From contig NZ_JACBFD010000044.1 in the NCBI RefSeq assembly GCF_013391405.1, positions 1 to 64,000 of the forward strand: a stretch of 64,000 bases of DNA, read 5' to 3'. Below the pieces are notes generated by a model that searched no databases, had not been told where the DNA came from, and saw only the letters and a program-made list of their open reading frames with translations. This document shows positions 37,748 to 47,938 of the stretch, one piece after another. Made by a program: the position numbers and the translations under genes. Numbering within the stretch: the stretch's first letter is position 1; each line of letters starts with the position of its first letter. This stretch comes from Staphylococcus sp. GSSP0090. Its GTDB lineage: Bacteria > Bacillota > Bacilli > Staphylococcales > Staphylococcaceae.

Positions 37748-39385
37748 ATGAGTGAAAGTAAAGAGTTAGTGAGAGGGACCTTTTTAATTACGCTAAGTAT
37801 ATTAATTACTAAAGTATTAGGTGTAATTTATATTATTCCATTTTACGCCATTATTGGTGGAGAAGAAAATTTAGCGCCTTTCAACTACGCATATACCCCA
37901 TATAATATCGCCATCGCCATTGCAACTGCTGGTGTACCGTTGGCAGCATCGAAATATGTTTCGAAATATAATGCATTAGGTGCATATAGAATTAGTGAGA
38001 AATTATATAAATCTAGTTTTATTGTTATGACTGTAACAGGATTTATAGGATTTTTAGTATTATACTTATTAGCTCCAAGCATAGCCAGTATTACTTTAGC
38101 AAATAAAGGACATGTTGATGGCGGCTGGACTGTTGCTGATATTACTTGGATTATAAGAATTATTAGTATCGTAGTTATTTTTATTCCACTATTAGCGACG
38201 TGGCGCGGTGTATTCCAAGGTTACAAATCAATGGGACCAACTGCGGTATCGGAAGTAATAGAGCAAGTCGCACGTATTCTATTCATTTTAATAGGGAGCT
38301 ATTTAGTACTTAATGTCTTTAATGGCAGTGTACTTGTAGCAAATGGTGTTGCAACATTTGCAGCAGCAGTGGGTGCGATCGCTGCGATATTCGTCTTGTG
38401 GTATTACTGGAGAAAAAGAAAGGGTAATATCGAAAGAATGGTTGCAACGGATAACACTGGTATGGACGTTTCCTATGGCAAGATGTATAAGGAAATTATT
38501 TCATATAGTATTCCCTTCGTTATTGTAAGTTTAAATTTTCCTCTATTTAATCTAGTGGATCAGTTTACACATAACAGTGCGTTGAATTTGGCCGGCGTAC
38601 CAAGCAATATGCATGATTACTTTTTCTCAATTCTAAATATGACCACAAATAAAATTGTGATGATTCCAACATCCTTATCAGCAGGTTTTGCGGTGAGTTT
38701 GATTCCATTCATTACAAAGACATATGCATCAGGGCAATTGCATGAAATGCATAGACAGATACGTACATCTTTAGGTGTATTAATGTACATAACAGTACCT
38801 GCTAGTTTAGGTATTATGGCATTAGCATTACCTTTATATACTGTTTTCTATAGTTATAATATTGACGGTAGTCATTTGCTATTTTATTATGCACCCGTCG
38901 CAATATTAATCGCATTATTAAGCGTGACAGCGTCTATGTTACAAGGTATAGATAAGCAGAAATTAACAGTGTTTGTCATTTTAGCGGCTGTAGTCATAAA
39001 AATTATTTTAAATACACCACTGATTGTTGCTTTCCATACAGCAGGTGCGATTTTAAGTACTGCAATCGCCTTATTGTTCGCAGTACTATGTAATTTTTAT
39101 ATTCTTAAAAAATATGCGAAATTTAATTTTGCTGAAACATGGTTACATTTTGGAAAAATATTTATGTATGGTTTCATCATGATGATTGGTGTTGAACTAA
39201 CATTCTTCATCTTACAAATGTTTATTTCTCCAGAGCATAAAGTAGGTTCGTTAATTATTCTTATAGTGAGTGTTATCGTAGGTATGCTGATTTATGGTGG
39301 TATCACAATGAAAACAAGACTTGCTGATCAATTCTTAGGCGATATTCCAAATAAAATTAGACGTAAATTAGGTATTATAAAATGA
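37748..39385 (+). CDS. murJ: lipid II flippase MurJ (SpoVB-like MOP family)
   Basis: A 545-residue membrane protein with about 14 helices of the MOP/polysaccharide-flippase superfamily, starting KELVRGTFLITLSILITKVLGVIY and with APFNYAYTPYNIAIAIATAGVP near residue 41. It corresponds to the S. aureus protein shown to be the lipid II flippase and the target of DMPI/CDFI inhibitors. Its last four bases overlap the start of rsuA (ATGA), so translation is coupled. Confidence 0.9.
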   Translation: MSESKELVRGTFLITLSILITKVLGVIYIIPFYAIIGGEENLAPFNYAYTPYNIAIAIATAGVPLAASKYVSKYNALGAYRISEKLYKSSFIVMTVTGFIGFLVLYLLAPSIASITLANKGHVDGGWTVADITWIIRIISIVVIFIPLLATWRGVFQGYKSMGPTAVSEVIEQVARILFILIGSYLVLNVFNGSVLVANGVATFAAAVGAIAAIFVLWYYWRKRKGNIERMVATDNTGMDVSYGKMYKEIISYSIPFVIVSLNFPLFNLVDQFTHNSALNLAGVPSNMHDYFFSILNMTTNKIVMIPTSLSAGFAVSLIPFITKTYASGQLHEMHRQIRTSLGVLMYITVPASLGIMALALPLYTVFYSYNIDGSHLLFYYAPVAILIALLSVTASMLQGIDKQKLTVFVILAAVVIKIILNTPLIVAFHTAGAILSTAIALLFAVLCNFYILKKYAKFNFAETWLHFGKIFMYGFIMMIGVELTFFILQMFISPEHKVGSLIILIVSVIVGMLIYGGITMKTRLADQFLGDIPNKIRRKLGIIK

Positions 39386-40080
39386 GATTAGATAAATTTT
39401 TATCGAATATGGGTGTAGGCACTCGGACAGAAGTAAAAAATCTTTTAAAAAAGAAACAAGTGACAATTGATGATAAAGTTGAAACTTCACCCAAAAAGAA
39501 AGTTAATCCTGAAGTGGACATAGTAAAAGTTAATGATCATGAGATACACTTTATTCAGCATGTGTATCTTATGCTTAATAAACCCAAAGGTTATATATCA
39601 GCTACATCAGATGCACAACACAAAACGGTGCTTGATTTAATAGATGACTATAAATATTTAGATTTATTTCCAGTCGGACGATTAGACAAAGATACAGAAG
39701 GGCTGTTATTGATTACAAATGATGGGCAATTTAATCACGAATTAATGAGTCCTAGTAAGCATATCGCTAAAACTTATGAAGTGATTTCACAAAAAAACAT
39801 TACAAAAAATGATATAAATGCTTTTAAAGTGGGTATTGAATTAAATGAGGGATTGGCGAAACCCGCAACTTTAGTCCAAGGTGATGAATTAAACAAATCA
39901 TTTGTCACTATTTATGAAGGACGTTATCATCAAGTGAAGCGTATGTTTCATGCTATAGATAATGAAGTGTTAGCTTTGAAACGTATGAGTATTGGCGACT
40001 TGCAGCTTGATTCAACTTTAGCACCAGGAGAATATCGTCAGTTAACTCAGGAAGATTTTAAACAATTAGGATTAAAATAA
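39382..40080 (+). CDS. rsuA: 16S rRNA pseudouridine synthase (RsuA family)
   Basis: A 232-residue protein: an N-terminal S4 RNA-binding domain (about 1-60, MRLDKFLSNMGVGTRTEVKNL) and a pseudouridine synthase domain with the catalytic aspartate in VGRLDKDTEGLLLITNDG (about 98-115). RsuA-type enzymes modify U516 of 16S rRNA; the exact target here is inferred. Start overlaps murJ by four bases. A YtxH-like gene follows 18 bases downstream. Confidence 0.9.
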   Translation: MRLDKFLSNMGVGTRTEVKNLLKKKQVTIDDKVETSPKKKVNPEVDIVKVNDHEIHFIQHVYLMLNKPKGYISATSDAQHKTVLDLIDDYKYLDLFPVGRLDKDTEGLLLITNDGQFNHELMSPSKHIAKTYEVISQKNITKNDINAFKVGIELNEGLAKPATLVQGDELNKSFVTIYEGRYHQVKRMFHAIDNEVLALKRMSIGDLQLDSTLAPGEYRQLTQEDFKQLGLK

Positions 40081-40098
40081 AGAAGAGGTGTAAATTTT

Positions 40099-40512
40099 AT
40101 GTCAAAATTATTTAAAGCAATCGTAGGTATTGGGGGAGCAGCTGCAGCAGTAGTGCTTTCTAAAAAAGAAAATAGAGATAAATTAAAAGATGAGTATAGT
40201 AAATACAAATCTAATCCAGAATCATATAAACAAAATGCAAAAGAAATCGCTAGTCAAATCAGTTCAAAAGCTGGTGAAACATACAATGAAGTAAAACAAG
40301 ATCCTAAAGGCTATGCTTCAAAAGTAAAACAAGACCCTAAAGGATTTATTAATGAACAAAAAGATCGTTTCTCTAATGTGTCTGAACAAGAAGAAGAACA
40401 TGTAGAAGAAGCAAGGTTTACAGATGAAGGCGCGGCCGATCCTTCAAATAACTTACGCGTTGTAACTGAAGAAGAATTAAAAAATAATAGTAATAAACAT
40501 GACGGTAAATAA
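40099..40512 (+). CDS. YtxH-domain small membrane/envelope protein
   Basis: A 137-residue protein: a short hydrophobic N-terminus (FKAIVGIGGAAAAVVLS) followed by a charged, glutamine/lysine-rich helical region with a twice repeated QDPKGYASKVK / QDPKGFINEQK unit (about residues 69-91), and an acidic tail. The YtxH-like group is stress-associated in Bacillus, with no defined biochemical activity. Third gene of murJ-rsuA-ytxH; terminator follows. Confidence 0.75.
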   Translation: MSKLFKAIVGIGGAAAAVVLSKKENRDKLKDEYSKYKSNPESYKQNAKEIASQISSKAGETYNEVKQDPKGYASKVKQDPKGFINEQKDRFSNVSEQEEEHVEEARFTDEGAADPSNNLRVVTEEELKNNSNKHDGK

Positions 40513-40537
40513 TAAGTTATCGTGATATGACTCTGAA

Positions 40538-40572
40538 GCCTAGTTCACATTTTGAACTAGGTTTTTTATATT
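40538..40572 (+). terminator. intrinsic terminator
   Basis: CCTAGTTCA and TGAACTAGG arms (40539-40561), then TTTTTTAT. Confidence 0.92.
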
Positions 40573-40732
40573 AATACAGTTTATGTATGTGTTTAAAGTA
40601 AGCGGTTCAACTGTTTAATTATCAATCATAACAGTTAATTTTTTTGTTTAATGATTACATCTCACTGTAGTTTCTTAACAACTTCATGTAAAATATTAAT
40701 TATATAAGTTATAAGAAGGAAGTTGATTGTAT

Positions 40733-42142
40733 ATGTGGAGAGACAAAGTAAAAGAATATGAGGATTTCATACTAGAAGATTTGAAAGGTTTACTTTCAAT
40801 TGAGAGTGTAAGAGAAGACGATAAAGCTTCTGCCGAAAATCCAGTAGGACCTGGACCTAGACAAGCTTTAGACTACATGTATAAAATCGCAGAACGTGAC
40901 GGCTTTGGGACACATGATGTTGATCATATCGCAGGACGTATTGAAGCGGGTAAAGGCGATGATGTATTTGGTATTTTATGCCATGTTGATGTGGTGCCTG
41001 CAGGAGACGGGTGGGACTCAGATCCATTTGATCCAGTAGTAACGGATGATAAAATTATTGCTCGTGGTACTTTAGATGATAAAGGACCAACGATTGCAGC
41101 CTATTATGCAGTCAAAATATTAAATGAAATGAATGTAAACTGGAAGAAACGTATACATATTATTATTGGAACAGACGAAGAGTCGGATTGGAAATGTACA
41201 GAGCGTTATTTCCAAACAGAGGAAATGCCTGAGCTAGGTTTCGCTCCAGACGCTGAATTTCCTGCTATTCACGGTGAAAAAGGAATAAGTACCTTTGATG
41301 TAATTCAAAATGAAAAAGCTGAAGATCAAGACGAACCCGAATATGAATTGCGTTCATTTGTATCAGGTCAAAGATATAACATGGTACCTGACGAAGCGAT
41401 TGCGAATGTAGCTGTTAAAGAAAATATGACAGATGTTATACAAAATTTTGAACAATATCTAAATGAACATCAGGTTGAAGGTGAAAGTGTTGTAGATAGT
41501 GGTATCTTGGTGCTTAAAGTACAAGGGAAAGCTGTACATGGGATGGATCCTTCTATAGGTGTTAATGCCGGATTGTACTTACTTAATTTCCTTGCAACAT
41601 TAAATTTAGATAAAACTGCTGCAAACTTCGTAGCCTTTAGCGAACAATACTTATTTGATTCTCATTTTGGTGAAAAAATGGGAATGAAATTCCACACAGA
41701 TGTTATGGGTGACGTTACGACTAATGTTGGGGTTATCACTTATGATAATCAAAATGGTGGTAAATTCGGTATTAATTTACGATATCCCGAAGGCTTTGAA
41801 TTTGAAGAATCATTAACAAGATTCAAAGATGAAATTCAAACGCTTGGATTTTCAATTGAATTAGGTAAAAACCAAACACCGCATTATGTAGAAAAAGACG
41901 ATCCATTCGTGCAAAGCTTAGTACAAGCGTACCGTAACCAAACAGGTGATGATACCGAACCGTATACAATTGGTGGCGGTACATACGCACGTAATTTAGA
42001 TAAAGGCGTTGCTTTCGGTGCAATGTTTAGTGATTCTGAAGATTTAATGCATCAGAAAAATGAATATATTACCAAAAAACAATTATTTAATGCCACAAGT
42101 ATCTACTTAGAGTCACTATATAAATTGTGTGTGGAGGAATAA
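40733..42142 (+). CDS. pepV: dipeptidase PepV (M20 family)
   Basis: A 469-residue zinc dipeptidase. Metal ligands are in [14 protein letters not shown] (near residue 82), [10 protein letters not shown] (near 113) and GTDEESDW (near 148), and a distal His in GGTYARN near 415. Length equals that of S. aureus PepV, which supports the ATG at 40733 over the TTG at 40727. dat begins two bases after its stop, so the two are coupled; PepV can release D- or beta-linked amino acids and Dat handles D-alanine, consistent with cell-wall amino-acid turnover. Confidence 0.95.
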   Translation: MWRDKVKEYEDFILEDLKGLLSIESVREDDKASAENPVGPGPRQALDYMYKIAERDGFGTHDVDHIAGRIEAGKGDDVFGILCHVDVVPAGDGWDSDPFDPVVTDDKIIARGTLDDKGPTIAAYYAVKILNEMNVNWKKRIHIIIGTDEESDWKCTERYFQTEEMPELGFAPDAEFPAIHGEKGISTFDVIQNEKAEDQDEPEYELRSFVSGQRYNMVPDEAIANVAVKENMTDVIQNFEQYLNEHQVEGESVVDSGILVLKVQGKAVHGMDPSIGVNAGLYLLNFLATLNLDKTAANFVAFSEQYLFDSHFGEKMGMKFHTDVMGDVTTNVGVITYDNQNGGKFGINLRYPEGFEFEESLTRFKDEIQTLGFSIELGKNQTPHYVEKDDPFVQSLVQAYRNQTGDDTEPYTIGGGTYARNLDKGVAFGAMFSDSEDLMHQKNEYITKKQLFNATSIYLESLYKLCVEE

Positions 42143-42144
42143 AT

Positions 42145-42990
42145 ATGACAAAAGTATTAATTAATGAAAAGCTCGTTGATGAACAAGATGCAAATGTGCC
42201 TTATAATGATAGAGGTTATCTATTTGGCGATGGTATTTATGAATATATTAGAGTCTATGATAATAGTGTATTTACAGCAAAAGAACATTTCGAAAGACTG
42301 TTACGTAGTGCGAAAGAAATTGGTCTTGAATTAAAATATAGTGTTGAAGAACTTACAGAATTAATACAGGAATTATTATCAGCAAATGGTGTAATTAATG
42401 GTGGTGTCTATATACAAGTTACGCGTGGTGCTGCACCTCGTGATCATGCATTTCCAACACCTTCAGTTGAAACAAATGTGATGGCTTTTACTAAATCGTA
42501 CGATCGTCCGTACAAATCATTAGAAGAAGGAATTAACGCAATTACAACTGAAGATGTGCGTTGGTTAAGATGCGACATTAAGAGTTTAAACTTATTAGGT
42601 AATGTTTTAGCTAAAGAGTATGCAGTAAAATATAACGCTCAAGAAGCGATACAACATCGTGGCGAAATTGTTACAGAAGGTTCTTCTAGTAATGTATATG
42701 CTATAAAAGACGGGCAAATATATACACATCCTGTAAATAATTATATTTTAAATGGCATTACGCGTATGGTAATAAAATCTGTTGCTGAGGATAAAGACAT
42801 TCCGTTTAATGAAGAAACGTTCACATTAGACTTTTTGAAAAACGCAGATGAAATTATTGTATCCAGTACTTCAATTGAAGTTATGCCTGTTGTTAAATTA
42901 AATGGTGAAAATGTCGGTGATGGTCAAGTAGGATCAATAACGAAATCATTACAAGAAGGATTTAACCGTTACATTGATACACATAGTTAA
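42145..42990 (+). CDS. dat: D-alanine aminotransferase
   Basis: A 281-residue PLP-dependent class IV transaminase interconverting D-alanine and D-glutamate. The PLP lysine is in [10 protein letters not shown] (near residue 146), with [12 protein letters not shown] near 22 and [10 protein letters not shown] near 176. Start ATG 42145 after GGAGGA within the 3' end of pepV. As a D-amino-acid supply route it supports peptidoglycan synthesis. Confidence 0.95.
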   Translation: MTKVLINEKLVDEQDANVPYNDRGYLFGDGIYEYIRVYDNSVFTAKEHFERLLRSAKEIGLELKYSVEELTELIQELLSANGVINGGVYIQVTRGAAPRDHAFPTPSVETNVMAFTKSYDRPYKSLEEGINAITTEDVRWLRCDIKSLNLLGNVLAKEYAVKYNAQEAIQHRGEIVTEGSSSNVYAIKDGQIYTHPVNNYILNGITRMVIKSVAEDKDIPFNEETFTLDFLKNADEIIVSSTSIEVMPVVKLNGENVGDGQVGSITKSLQEGFNRYIDTHS

Positions 42991-43042
42991 TTTTTCAAAA
43001 AATAGATTGAAAAATGTAACAAAAATTCATATGAAATTATGT

Positions 43043-43240
43043 TATAATGCTAACTGAGCCGTTTAAAAGAAACTAATAGAAACATGAAAGTAAAAAGTGA
43101 CTTTTTGTTTCTCATTATTGGTTGAAATTCATACCCAAACATTATAAAATCTTTTATGAGTCTTGAAATTGAACGAGAAAAATTTCTTGAAAAAAGATAG
43201 AGAAATATTAAAAAATATGCTCTGTTTGGGTTCCTTTTAT
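43043..43240 (+). ncRNA. possible structured small RNA or long leader
   Basis: An extended -10 promoter TGTTATAAT (43040-43048) is followed by about 190 bases without a reading frame but with pairing potential: AGAAACA/TGTTTCT (43078-43084 with 43106-43112) plus AAAAAG/CTTTTT inside it, and a long-range ACCCAAACA/TGTTTGGGT pair (43133-43141 with 43223-43231) followed by TCCTTTT. It ends about 210 bases before the next gene. Not recognised as a known riboswitch. Confidence 0.4.
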
Positions 43241-43394
43241 GATATGCTATAAAAGTTACTATAATTTGAAAATCAGTTATTTATAATTTTAAAAATGAAC
43301 TTGAGCCACATGGGACATTATGCTAGTCATAACACTTGAGACAGCATAAATTATGGTTGAAGTTTAATAAATTTGCTATAGAAAATGATTATAT

Positions 43395-43430
43395 ATGGCT
43401 CTCGAAAAATGTTTTTCTGGAGCCATTTTC
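43395..43430 (+). terminator. hairpin before the kinase-fold gene
   Basis: ATGGCTC (43395-43401) pairs with GAGCCAT (43420-43426), extended inside by GAAAA/TTTTC, then TTTCT. It ends an upstream transcript or attenuates the gene 25 bases downstream. Confidence 0.7.
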
Positions 43431-43453
43431 TAATTGAAAGTGAGGTGAACGTG

Positions 43454-44245
43454 TTGGAGCAGTTTTATCAATTGGGATGGACGCTGGACTCAGCAGGCGG
43501 TGCATCGGGTGAGGCATACATGGCTGAACAGGATGGACAAAAGTTATTCTTAAAAAGAAATTCAAATCCATTTATTGCTGCGCTATCAGCTGAAGGTATC
43601 GTGCCTAAACTTGTATGGACGAAACGCATTGAAACTGGCGAAGTTGTAACAGCACAACATTGGAAAAATGGTAGAGAACTTACTTTCAATGAAATGCATG
43701 AACAACGTGTTGCGAATTTATTGAAAAAAATTCATAGTTCGAAGACATTATTGAATATGCTAAAACGTATGGAAATGGAACCTATCACGCCAGATATTTT
43801 ATTAAATAAAATCAATGCTTCGTTATCAAGAGATGTATTGACGCATCACGTAGTGAGAAAAGCTTTAACTTATTTGGAAGATCACATGCCTAATTTAGAT
43901 CCTCGTTTCTTTACAGTTGTTCATGGTGACGTTAATCATAACAATTGGTTGTTGTCAGATCATGATGAGTTATACCTCGTTGATTGGGAAGGCGCAATGA
44001 TTGCTGATCCCGCGATTGATTTAGGTATGCTGCTATACAATTACGTTCCAGAAAAGCAATGGCCAGAGTGGTTAAACGTGTATGGTACGAAAGATTCAAT
44101 GGATTTACAAAAACGGATGAAGTGGTATACCGTTGTACAATCTATTGGTATGGTTCAATGGTATGAAGAACAAAAACGTTACAAAGATATGAACATGTGG
44201 TTAACCTTTTTAGACCAGGTGATGAATAATAATGCTTTTATATAA
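43454..44245 (+). CDS. aminoglycoside-phosphotransferase/choline-kinase-fold protein (YtmP-like)
   Basis: A 263-residue kinase-fold protein. The catalytic loop HGDVNHNNWLLS (near residue 158) and the metal-binding DWEGAMIADPAIDLG (near 180) are intact. YtmP-type members sit next to trmB throughout Firmicutes; the substrate is unknown and an antibiotic-modifying role should not be assumed. TTG 43454 follows AGGTGA and gives the N-terminus LEQFYQLGW; longer frames run through the hairpin at 43395. Only 12 bases separate it from trmB. Confidence 0.82.
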   Translation: MEQFYQLGWTLDSAGGASGEAYMAEQDGQKLFLKRNSNPFIAALSAEGIVPKLVWTKRIETGEVVTAQHWKNGRELTFNEMHEQRVANLLKKIHSSKTLLNMLKRMEMEPITPDILLNKINASLSRDVLTHHVVRKALTYLEDHMPNLDPRFFTVVHGDVNHNNWLLSDHDELYLVDWEGAMIADPAIDLGMLLYNYVPEKQWPEWLNVYGTKDSMDLQKRMKWYTVVQSIGMVQWYEEQKRYKDMNMWLTFLDQVMNNNAFI

Positions 44246-44257
44246 GGAGTTATCGAA

Positions 44258-44893
44258 ATGAGAATGCGCTATAAGCCTTGGGCAGAAGACTACTTGAAAA
44301 AAGAACCGAATATAGTCGATATTGACGGTAGTCATGCAGGGCGGATCAGTGAATGGTTTGATAATGATCAACCGATTTATATCGAAGTAGGATCAGGTAT
44401 GGGGCAGTTTATAACTACGCTTGCAGCTAAGCATCCTGAAATCAACTTTATCTCTATGGAAAGAGAAAAGAGTGTAATGATAAAAGTCTTAGATAAAGTC
44501 ATGGAACAAGGCCTAACAAATATCAAGTTAATTTGTAATGATGCGATTGAACTCAATGATTATTTCAAAGATGGAGAAGTATCAAGATTATACCTCAATT
44601 TCTCAGATCCTTGGCCTAAAAAAAGGCATACTAAACGTCGTTTAACGTATCAAACCTATCTAGCATTGTATAAACAAGTTTTAAAAGAAGATGGAGAAAT
44701 CCATTTTAAAACTGACAATCGTGGTCTTTTTGCCTATAGCTTAGAAAGTATGTCTCAATTTGGTATGTATTTTACAAAGATCAATCTGAATTTGCATGAA
44801 GAAGACGATGAAGAGAATATTGAGACTGAATACGAAAGAAAATTTTCTGATAAGGGTTCAAGAATTTATCGTATGGAAGCAAAGTTTCATTAA
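44258..44893 (+). CDS. trmB: tRNA (guanine-N7-)-methyltransferase
   Basis: A 211-residue SAM-dependent enzyme making m7G46 in tRNA. The SAM site [10 protein letters not shown] is near residue 44, ISMEREKS near 68, and the diagnostic [15 protein letters not shown] near 111. Its end carries an acidic [13 protein letters not shown] stretch. Second gene after the YtmP-like gene. Confidence 0.95.
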   Translation: MRMRYKPWAEDYLKKEPNIVDIDGSHAGRISEWFDNDQPIYIEVGSGMGQFITTLAAKHPEINFISMEREKSVMIKVLDKVMEQGLTNIKLICNDAIELNDYFKDGEVSRLYLNFSDPWPKKRHTKRRLTYQTYLALYKQVLKEDGEIHFKTDNRGLFAYSLESMSQFGMYFTKINLNLHEEDDEENIETEYERKFSDKGSRIYRMEAKFH

Positions 44894-44910
44894 ATATTGC
44901 AAGACATCAC

Positions 44911-44945
44911 ATTGGTAGGACACAAGTCCTATCAATTTTTTTATT
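44911..44945 (+). terminator. trmB terminator
   Basis: ATTGGTAGGAC pairs with GTCCTATCAAT (44911-44935), followed by TTTTTTATTT. Confidence 0.9.
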
Positions 44946-45089
44946 TAATTTGGTGATTTTTACATTTAGTACATAGATTAAGGTGTTTATTCGAGTGCGA
45001 TTATGTCCAAGATTTTACCTTGCGCATTGTTTGTATTACTATAAACAGTAAGTAATCTTGCGTTTATAGTTAATAAGGAGGATAAGTCG

Positions 45090-45917
45090 ATGAAATTAGG
45101 GGATTTTCGTATACATTATTTGAATGGTGGTATCACAAATATTGACGGTGGTGCAATGTTTGGTGTCGTACCGAAAGCGTTATGGACTAAAAAATATGAA
45201 GTGAATGAAAAGAATCAAATTCCATTACCAACGCATCCCATATTAATACAATCAGAAGAATATAATATTATCATTGATACAGGTATTGGTTCAGGAAAAT
45301 TAACGGACAAAGAACGTAAAAATTTTGGCGCACATTATGAAAGTTATATCAATGAAGATTTAAAATCATTAGATTTAACGACGGCAGATATTGATTATGT
45401 TTTAATGACACATTTACATTTCGATCATGCCGCTGGATTAACCGACAATGAAGGTAATGCTATATTTAATAAAGCGATCCATGTCATTCAACAAGATGAA
45501 TGGCATGAATTTCAAAGTCCTAATATACGCAGTAAATCAACATATTGGTCGAAAAATAATGGCGACTTTAAAAAACAATTGCTATTGTTTGAAAAAGAAA
45601 TAGAAATCATACCAGGTATTAACATGATGCACACTGGTGGTCATAGTTATGGACATGCAATCATTACAATAGAAAGTCAAAATGAAAAAGCAGTTCACAT
45701 GGGGGATATTTTTCCAACGACTGCCCATAGGAATCCATTATGGGTAACGGCATATGACGATTATCCTATGCAGTCAATTAGAGAGAAAGAACGCTTGGTA
45801 CCGTATTATATTCATCAAAATTATTGGTTTTTATATTATCATGATGTTAATTATTTTGCAGTGAAATTTGATAAGCAAAATATAACTGAAATCGATACAT
45901 TTATTTCTAGAAATTAA
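45090..45917 (+). CDS. ytnP: metallo-beta-lactamase-fold hydrolase (YtnP-like lactonase)
   Basis: A 275-residue MBL-fold protein with the dinuclear metal motif THLHFDHAAGL (near residue 106), later ligands in HTGGHSYGHA (near 187) and MGDIFPT. The YtnP family in Bacillus contains N-acyl-homoserine-lactone hydrolase activity; the natural substrate in a staphylococcus is uncertain. ATG follows AAGGAGG. Convergent with the PepSY gene. Confidence 0.85.
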   Translation: MKLGDFRIHYLNGGITNIDGGAMFGVVPKALWTKKYEVNEKNQIPLPTHPILIQSEEYNIIIDTGIGSGKLTDKERKNFGAHYESYINEDLKSLDLTTADIDYVLMTHLHFDHAAGLTDNEGNAIFNKAIHVIQQDEWHEFQSPNIRSKSTYWSKNNGDFKKQLLLFEKEIEIIPGINMMHTGGHSYGHAIITIESQNEKAVHMGDIFPTTAHRNPLWVTAYDDYPMQSIREKERLVPYYIHQNYWFLYYHDVNYFAVKFDKQNITEIDTFISRN

Positions 45918-45918
45918 A

Positions 45919-46002
45919 AAGGTTAAAGCTAAGTGGCATATGAACAAATAGATAATCTGAGTTAGAATATCTTTGTCATCATGTCACAATGGCTTTAACC
46001 TT
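45919..46002. terminator. long-looped bidirectional hairpin
   Basis: AAGGTTAAAGC (45919-45929) pairs exactly with GCTTTAACCTT (45992-46002), with a 62-base loop, between the convergent ytnP and PepSY genes. Confidence 0.6.
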
Positions 46003-46005
46003 ATA

Positions 46006-46323
46006 TCATTTATTTTCAATGATGTCTAATATCTCACCTGTTTTGGCATCAGCATAAAAGTCATAATATGCTAATGTGTTATGGTTGCGTGTCGTAATAC
46101 CACCTTGAAAAGCAATGATTTTTGAATCGGATTTCGTGTACGTCATTGGTACTTTTAGTATATATGACCCAATAACATTCATGAAATACGTTTTCACTTC
46201 TGAAGTGATTTTTTCAGGATCTTGATATTGGATATGCTTACGATATTTATAAAAATAAATTGATCCTGCAAGCGTTGTTAGGAAAAATAATAAGAGGATG
46301 AACCCATTTTTTTTATTTAACAT
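46006..46323 (-). CDS. single-pass PepSY-domain protein
   Basis: A 105-residue protein with an N-terminal membrane helix (about residues 7-24) and an extracytoplasmic PepSY-like domain ending YYDFYADAKTGEILDIIENK, the typical YDvevDakTGeIl motif. PepSY domains often inhibit or chaperone secreted peptidases. The neighbour is a cytoplasmic M42 peptidase, so a direct link is doubtful. Start at 46323 after GGGGGT. Confidence 0.75.
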   Translation of the reverse strand: MLNKKNGFILLLFFLTTLAGSIYFYKYRKHIQYQDPEKITSEVKTYFMNVIGSYILKVPMTYTKSDSKIIAFQGGITTRNHNTLAYYDFYADAKTGEILDIIENK

Positions 46324-46405
46324 AACATAATCTACCCCCAATGAATTCATATTTCTAGTTTACCATAACGAAGATGATATAATAAATGTTAAGGAGTGAG
46401 AGACG

Positions 46406-47482
46406 TTGAACATAGATAAAAATAAAACATTAAATAGAATGAAAACATTAACAGAATTACATGGCGTAGCAGGATTTGAAGAAAATGTGAAAGCATATTT
46501 GAAATCAGAAATGGAACCATTTGTAGATGATTTTGTTTATAATCGTATGGGTGGTTTTTATGGTGTTAAACGTTCGAAATCAAATCATCCCAAAAGAGTC
46601 ATGGTAGCAGCACACATGGATGAAATTGGTTTTATGGTTACCAATATTACTTCAAATGGCATGCTACAATTCACTAATTTAGGTGGCGTCGCGAACGATA
46701 TATGGCAGGGCCAACGGTTAAAAGTTAGAACTCGAGATAATGATGAAATCACAGGTATTGTAGCTAACATTCCTAAGCACTTTAGAACGGGAAATGAAGG
46801 TGCACCTAAAATAGAGGATTTATTGTTAGATATTGGTGCAGAAAATGAAGAAGAAGTTTCCGCACGTGGTATTGCTATTGGCGATACGATTGCACCGGAT
46901 ACACCTTTTACACAGCTTTCAGAATATCGATTTGCGAGTAAGGCTTGGGATAATCGCTATGGTTGTTTAATAGGTATTGAGCTACTCGAACTATTAAAAG
47001 ATATTGAATTAGACTTCGATTTATATGTAGGTGCAAACGTTCAAGAAGAAGTGGGCTTAAGAGGCGCAAGTGCGGCTGCTGAACTAGTAGATCCTGATGT
47101 GGCTTTTGTTGTAGATTGCTCTCCTGCGAATGATATGAAAGGAAAGCAAAATTTATCGGGTGAATTAGCTGGTGGTACTTTAATCAGAATCAAAGATGGA
47201 ACGATGTTACTTAGACCTACATTCAGAGATTATTTACTTGATTTAGCGAAGCAGTTTGACATAAAACACCAATACTATATTTCTCCAGGTGGTACTGATG
47301 GTGGTGAAATACACAAGGCGAAAATAGGTATTCCAACCGCTGTGATTGGTGTATGTGCGAGATATATTCATAGTACTAATGCAGTATTTGATATTAGAGA
47401 TTATGAAGCTGCTAGAAGTTTATTAGAGCAATCAGTTACACATTTAAATGAAGCGCAAATAGAAATATTACAATATAAATAA
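46406..47482 (+). CDS. M42 family glutamyl/leucyl aminopeptidase (YtoP-like)
   Basis: A 358-residue metallo-aminopeptidase. Metal ligands appear in MVAAHMDEIGF (near residue 68), SKAWDNRYGC (near 180), VQEEVGLRGA (near 212), VDCSP (near 235) and CARYIHSTNA (near 318). M42 enzymes form dodecameric tetrahedral particles that trim peptides. TTG start (46406) after AAGGAG. The thioredoxin-like gene follows after 17 bases. Confidence 0.92.
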   Translation: MNIDKNKTLNRMKTLTELHGVAGFEENVKAYLKSEMEPFVDDFVYNRMGGFYGVKRSKSNHPKRVMVAAHMDEIGFMVTNITSNGMLQFTNLGGVANDIWQGQRLKVRTRDNDEITGIVANIPKHFRTGNEGAPKIEDLLLDIGAENEEEVSARGIAIGDTIAPDTPFTQLSEYRFASKAWDNRYGCLIGIELLELLKDIELDFDLYVGANVQEEVGLRGASAAAELVDPDVAFVVDCSPANDMKGKQNLSGELAGGTLIRIKDGTMLLRPTFRDYLLDLAKQFDIKHQYYISPGGTDGGEIHKAKIGIPTAVIGVCARYIHSTNAVFDIRDYEAARSLLEQSVTHLNEAQIEILQYK

Positions 47483-47499
47483 TAACGAGGAGTGATATC

Positions 47500-47808
47500 A
47501 TGCAACATCTAGAAAGTGAGCAACAATTTGAAAATTTAAAAAATGAACAAACAGTATTTTTATTTACAGCAGATTGGTGTCCAGACTGTAAAATTATAGA
47601 ACCAGACCTACCACAATTAGAGGCAAAATATACTAATTATAAATTTATTGCAGTTGATAGAGACAAATTTATCGATATTTGTGTGGATTATGACATTATG
47701 GGCATACCTAGTTTCCTTGTATTCCGCGATGGTACTCAAATAGGTAGTTATATTGGAAAAGAACGGAAATCAATTGAACAAATAGATCAATTTTTAGCAT
47801 CTTTATAG
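47500..47808 (+). CDS. ytpP: thioredoxin-like protein (YtpP)
   Basis: A 102-residue thioredoxin fold with active site ADWCPDCKIIEPD (near residue 26) and the cis-proline in MGIPSFLVF. The CPDC redox pair differs from the CGPC of housekeeping thioredoxin. Cotranscribed with the M42 peptidase; likely a bacilliredoxin-like or thioredoxin-like reductant of unknown partners. A terminator-like hairpin separates it from ytpQ. Confidence 0.9.
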   Translation: MQHLESEQQFENLKNEQTVFLFTADWCPDCKIIEPDLPQLEAKYTNYKFIAVDRDKFIDICVDYDIMGIPSFLVFRDGTQIGSYIGKERKSIEQIDQFLASL

Positions 47809-47849
47809 GTGGCATTAATTTAGTATAAAATTAAAGTTAAATTATAAAA

Positions 47850-47900
47850 ATATATACCCTTAGAACGCACATTTTTTCTGTTCCTAAGGGTATATTTATT
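47850..47900. terminator. hairpin between ytpP and ytpQ
   Basis: TATACCCTTAG (47853-47863) pairs with CTAAGGGTATA (47884-47894), then TTTATT. Confidence 0.8.
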
Positions 47901-47938
47901 GTAAACTATAGTAAGGCACGTAAATAGGAGTGTTAATA

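Noticed and set aside
43454..44245. Antibiotic (aminoglycoside) kinase
   Set aside because: The kinase fold is shared with YtmP-type housekeeping neighbours of trmB; nothing points to drug resistance.
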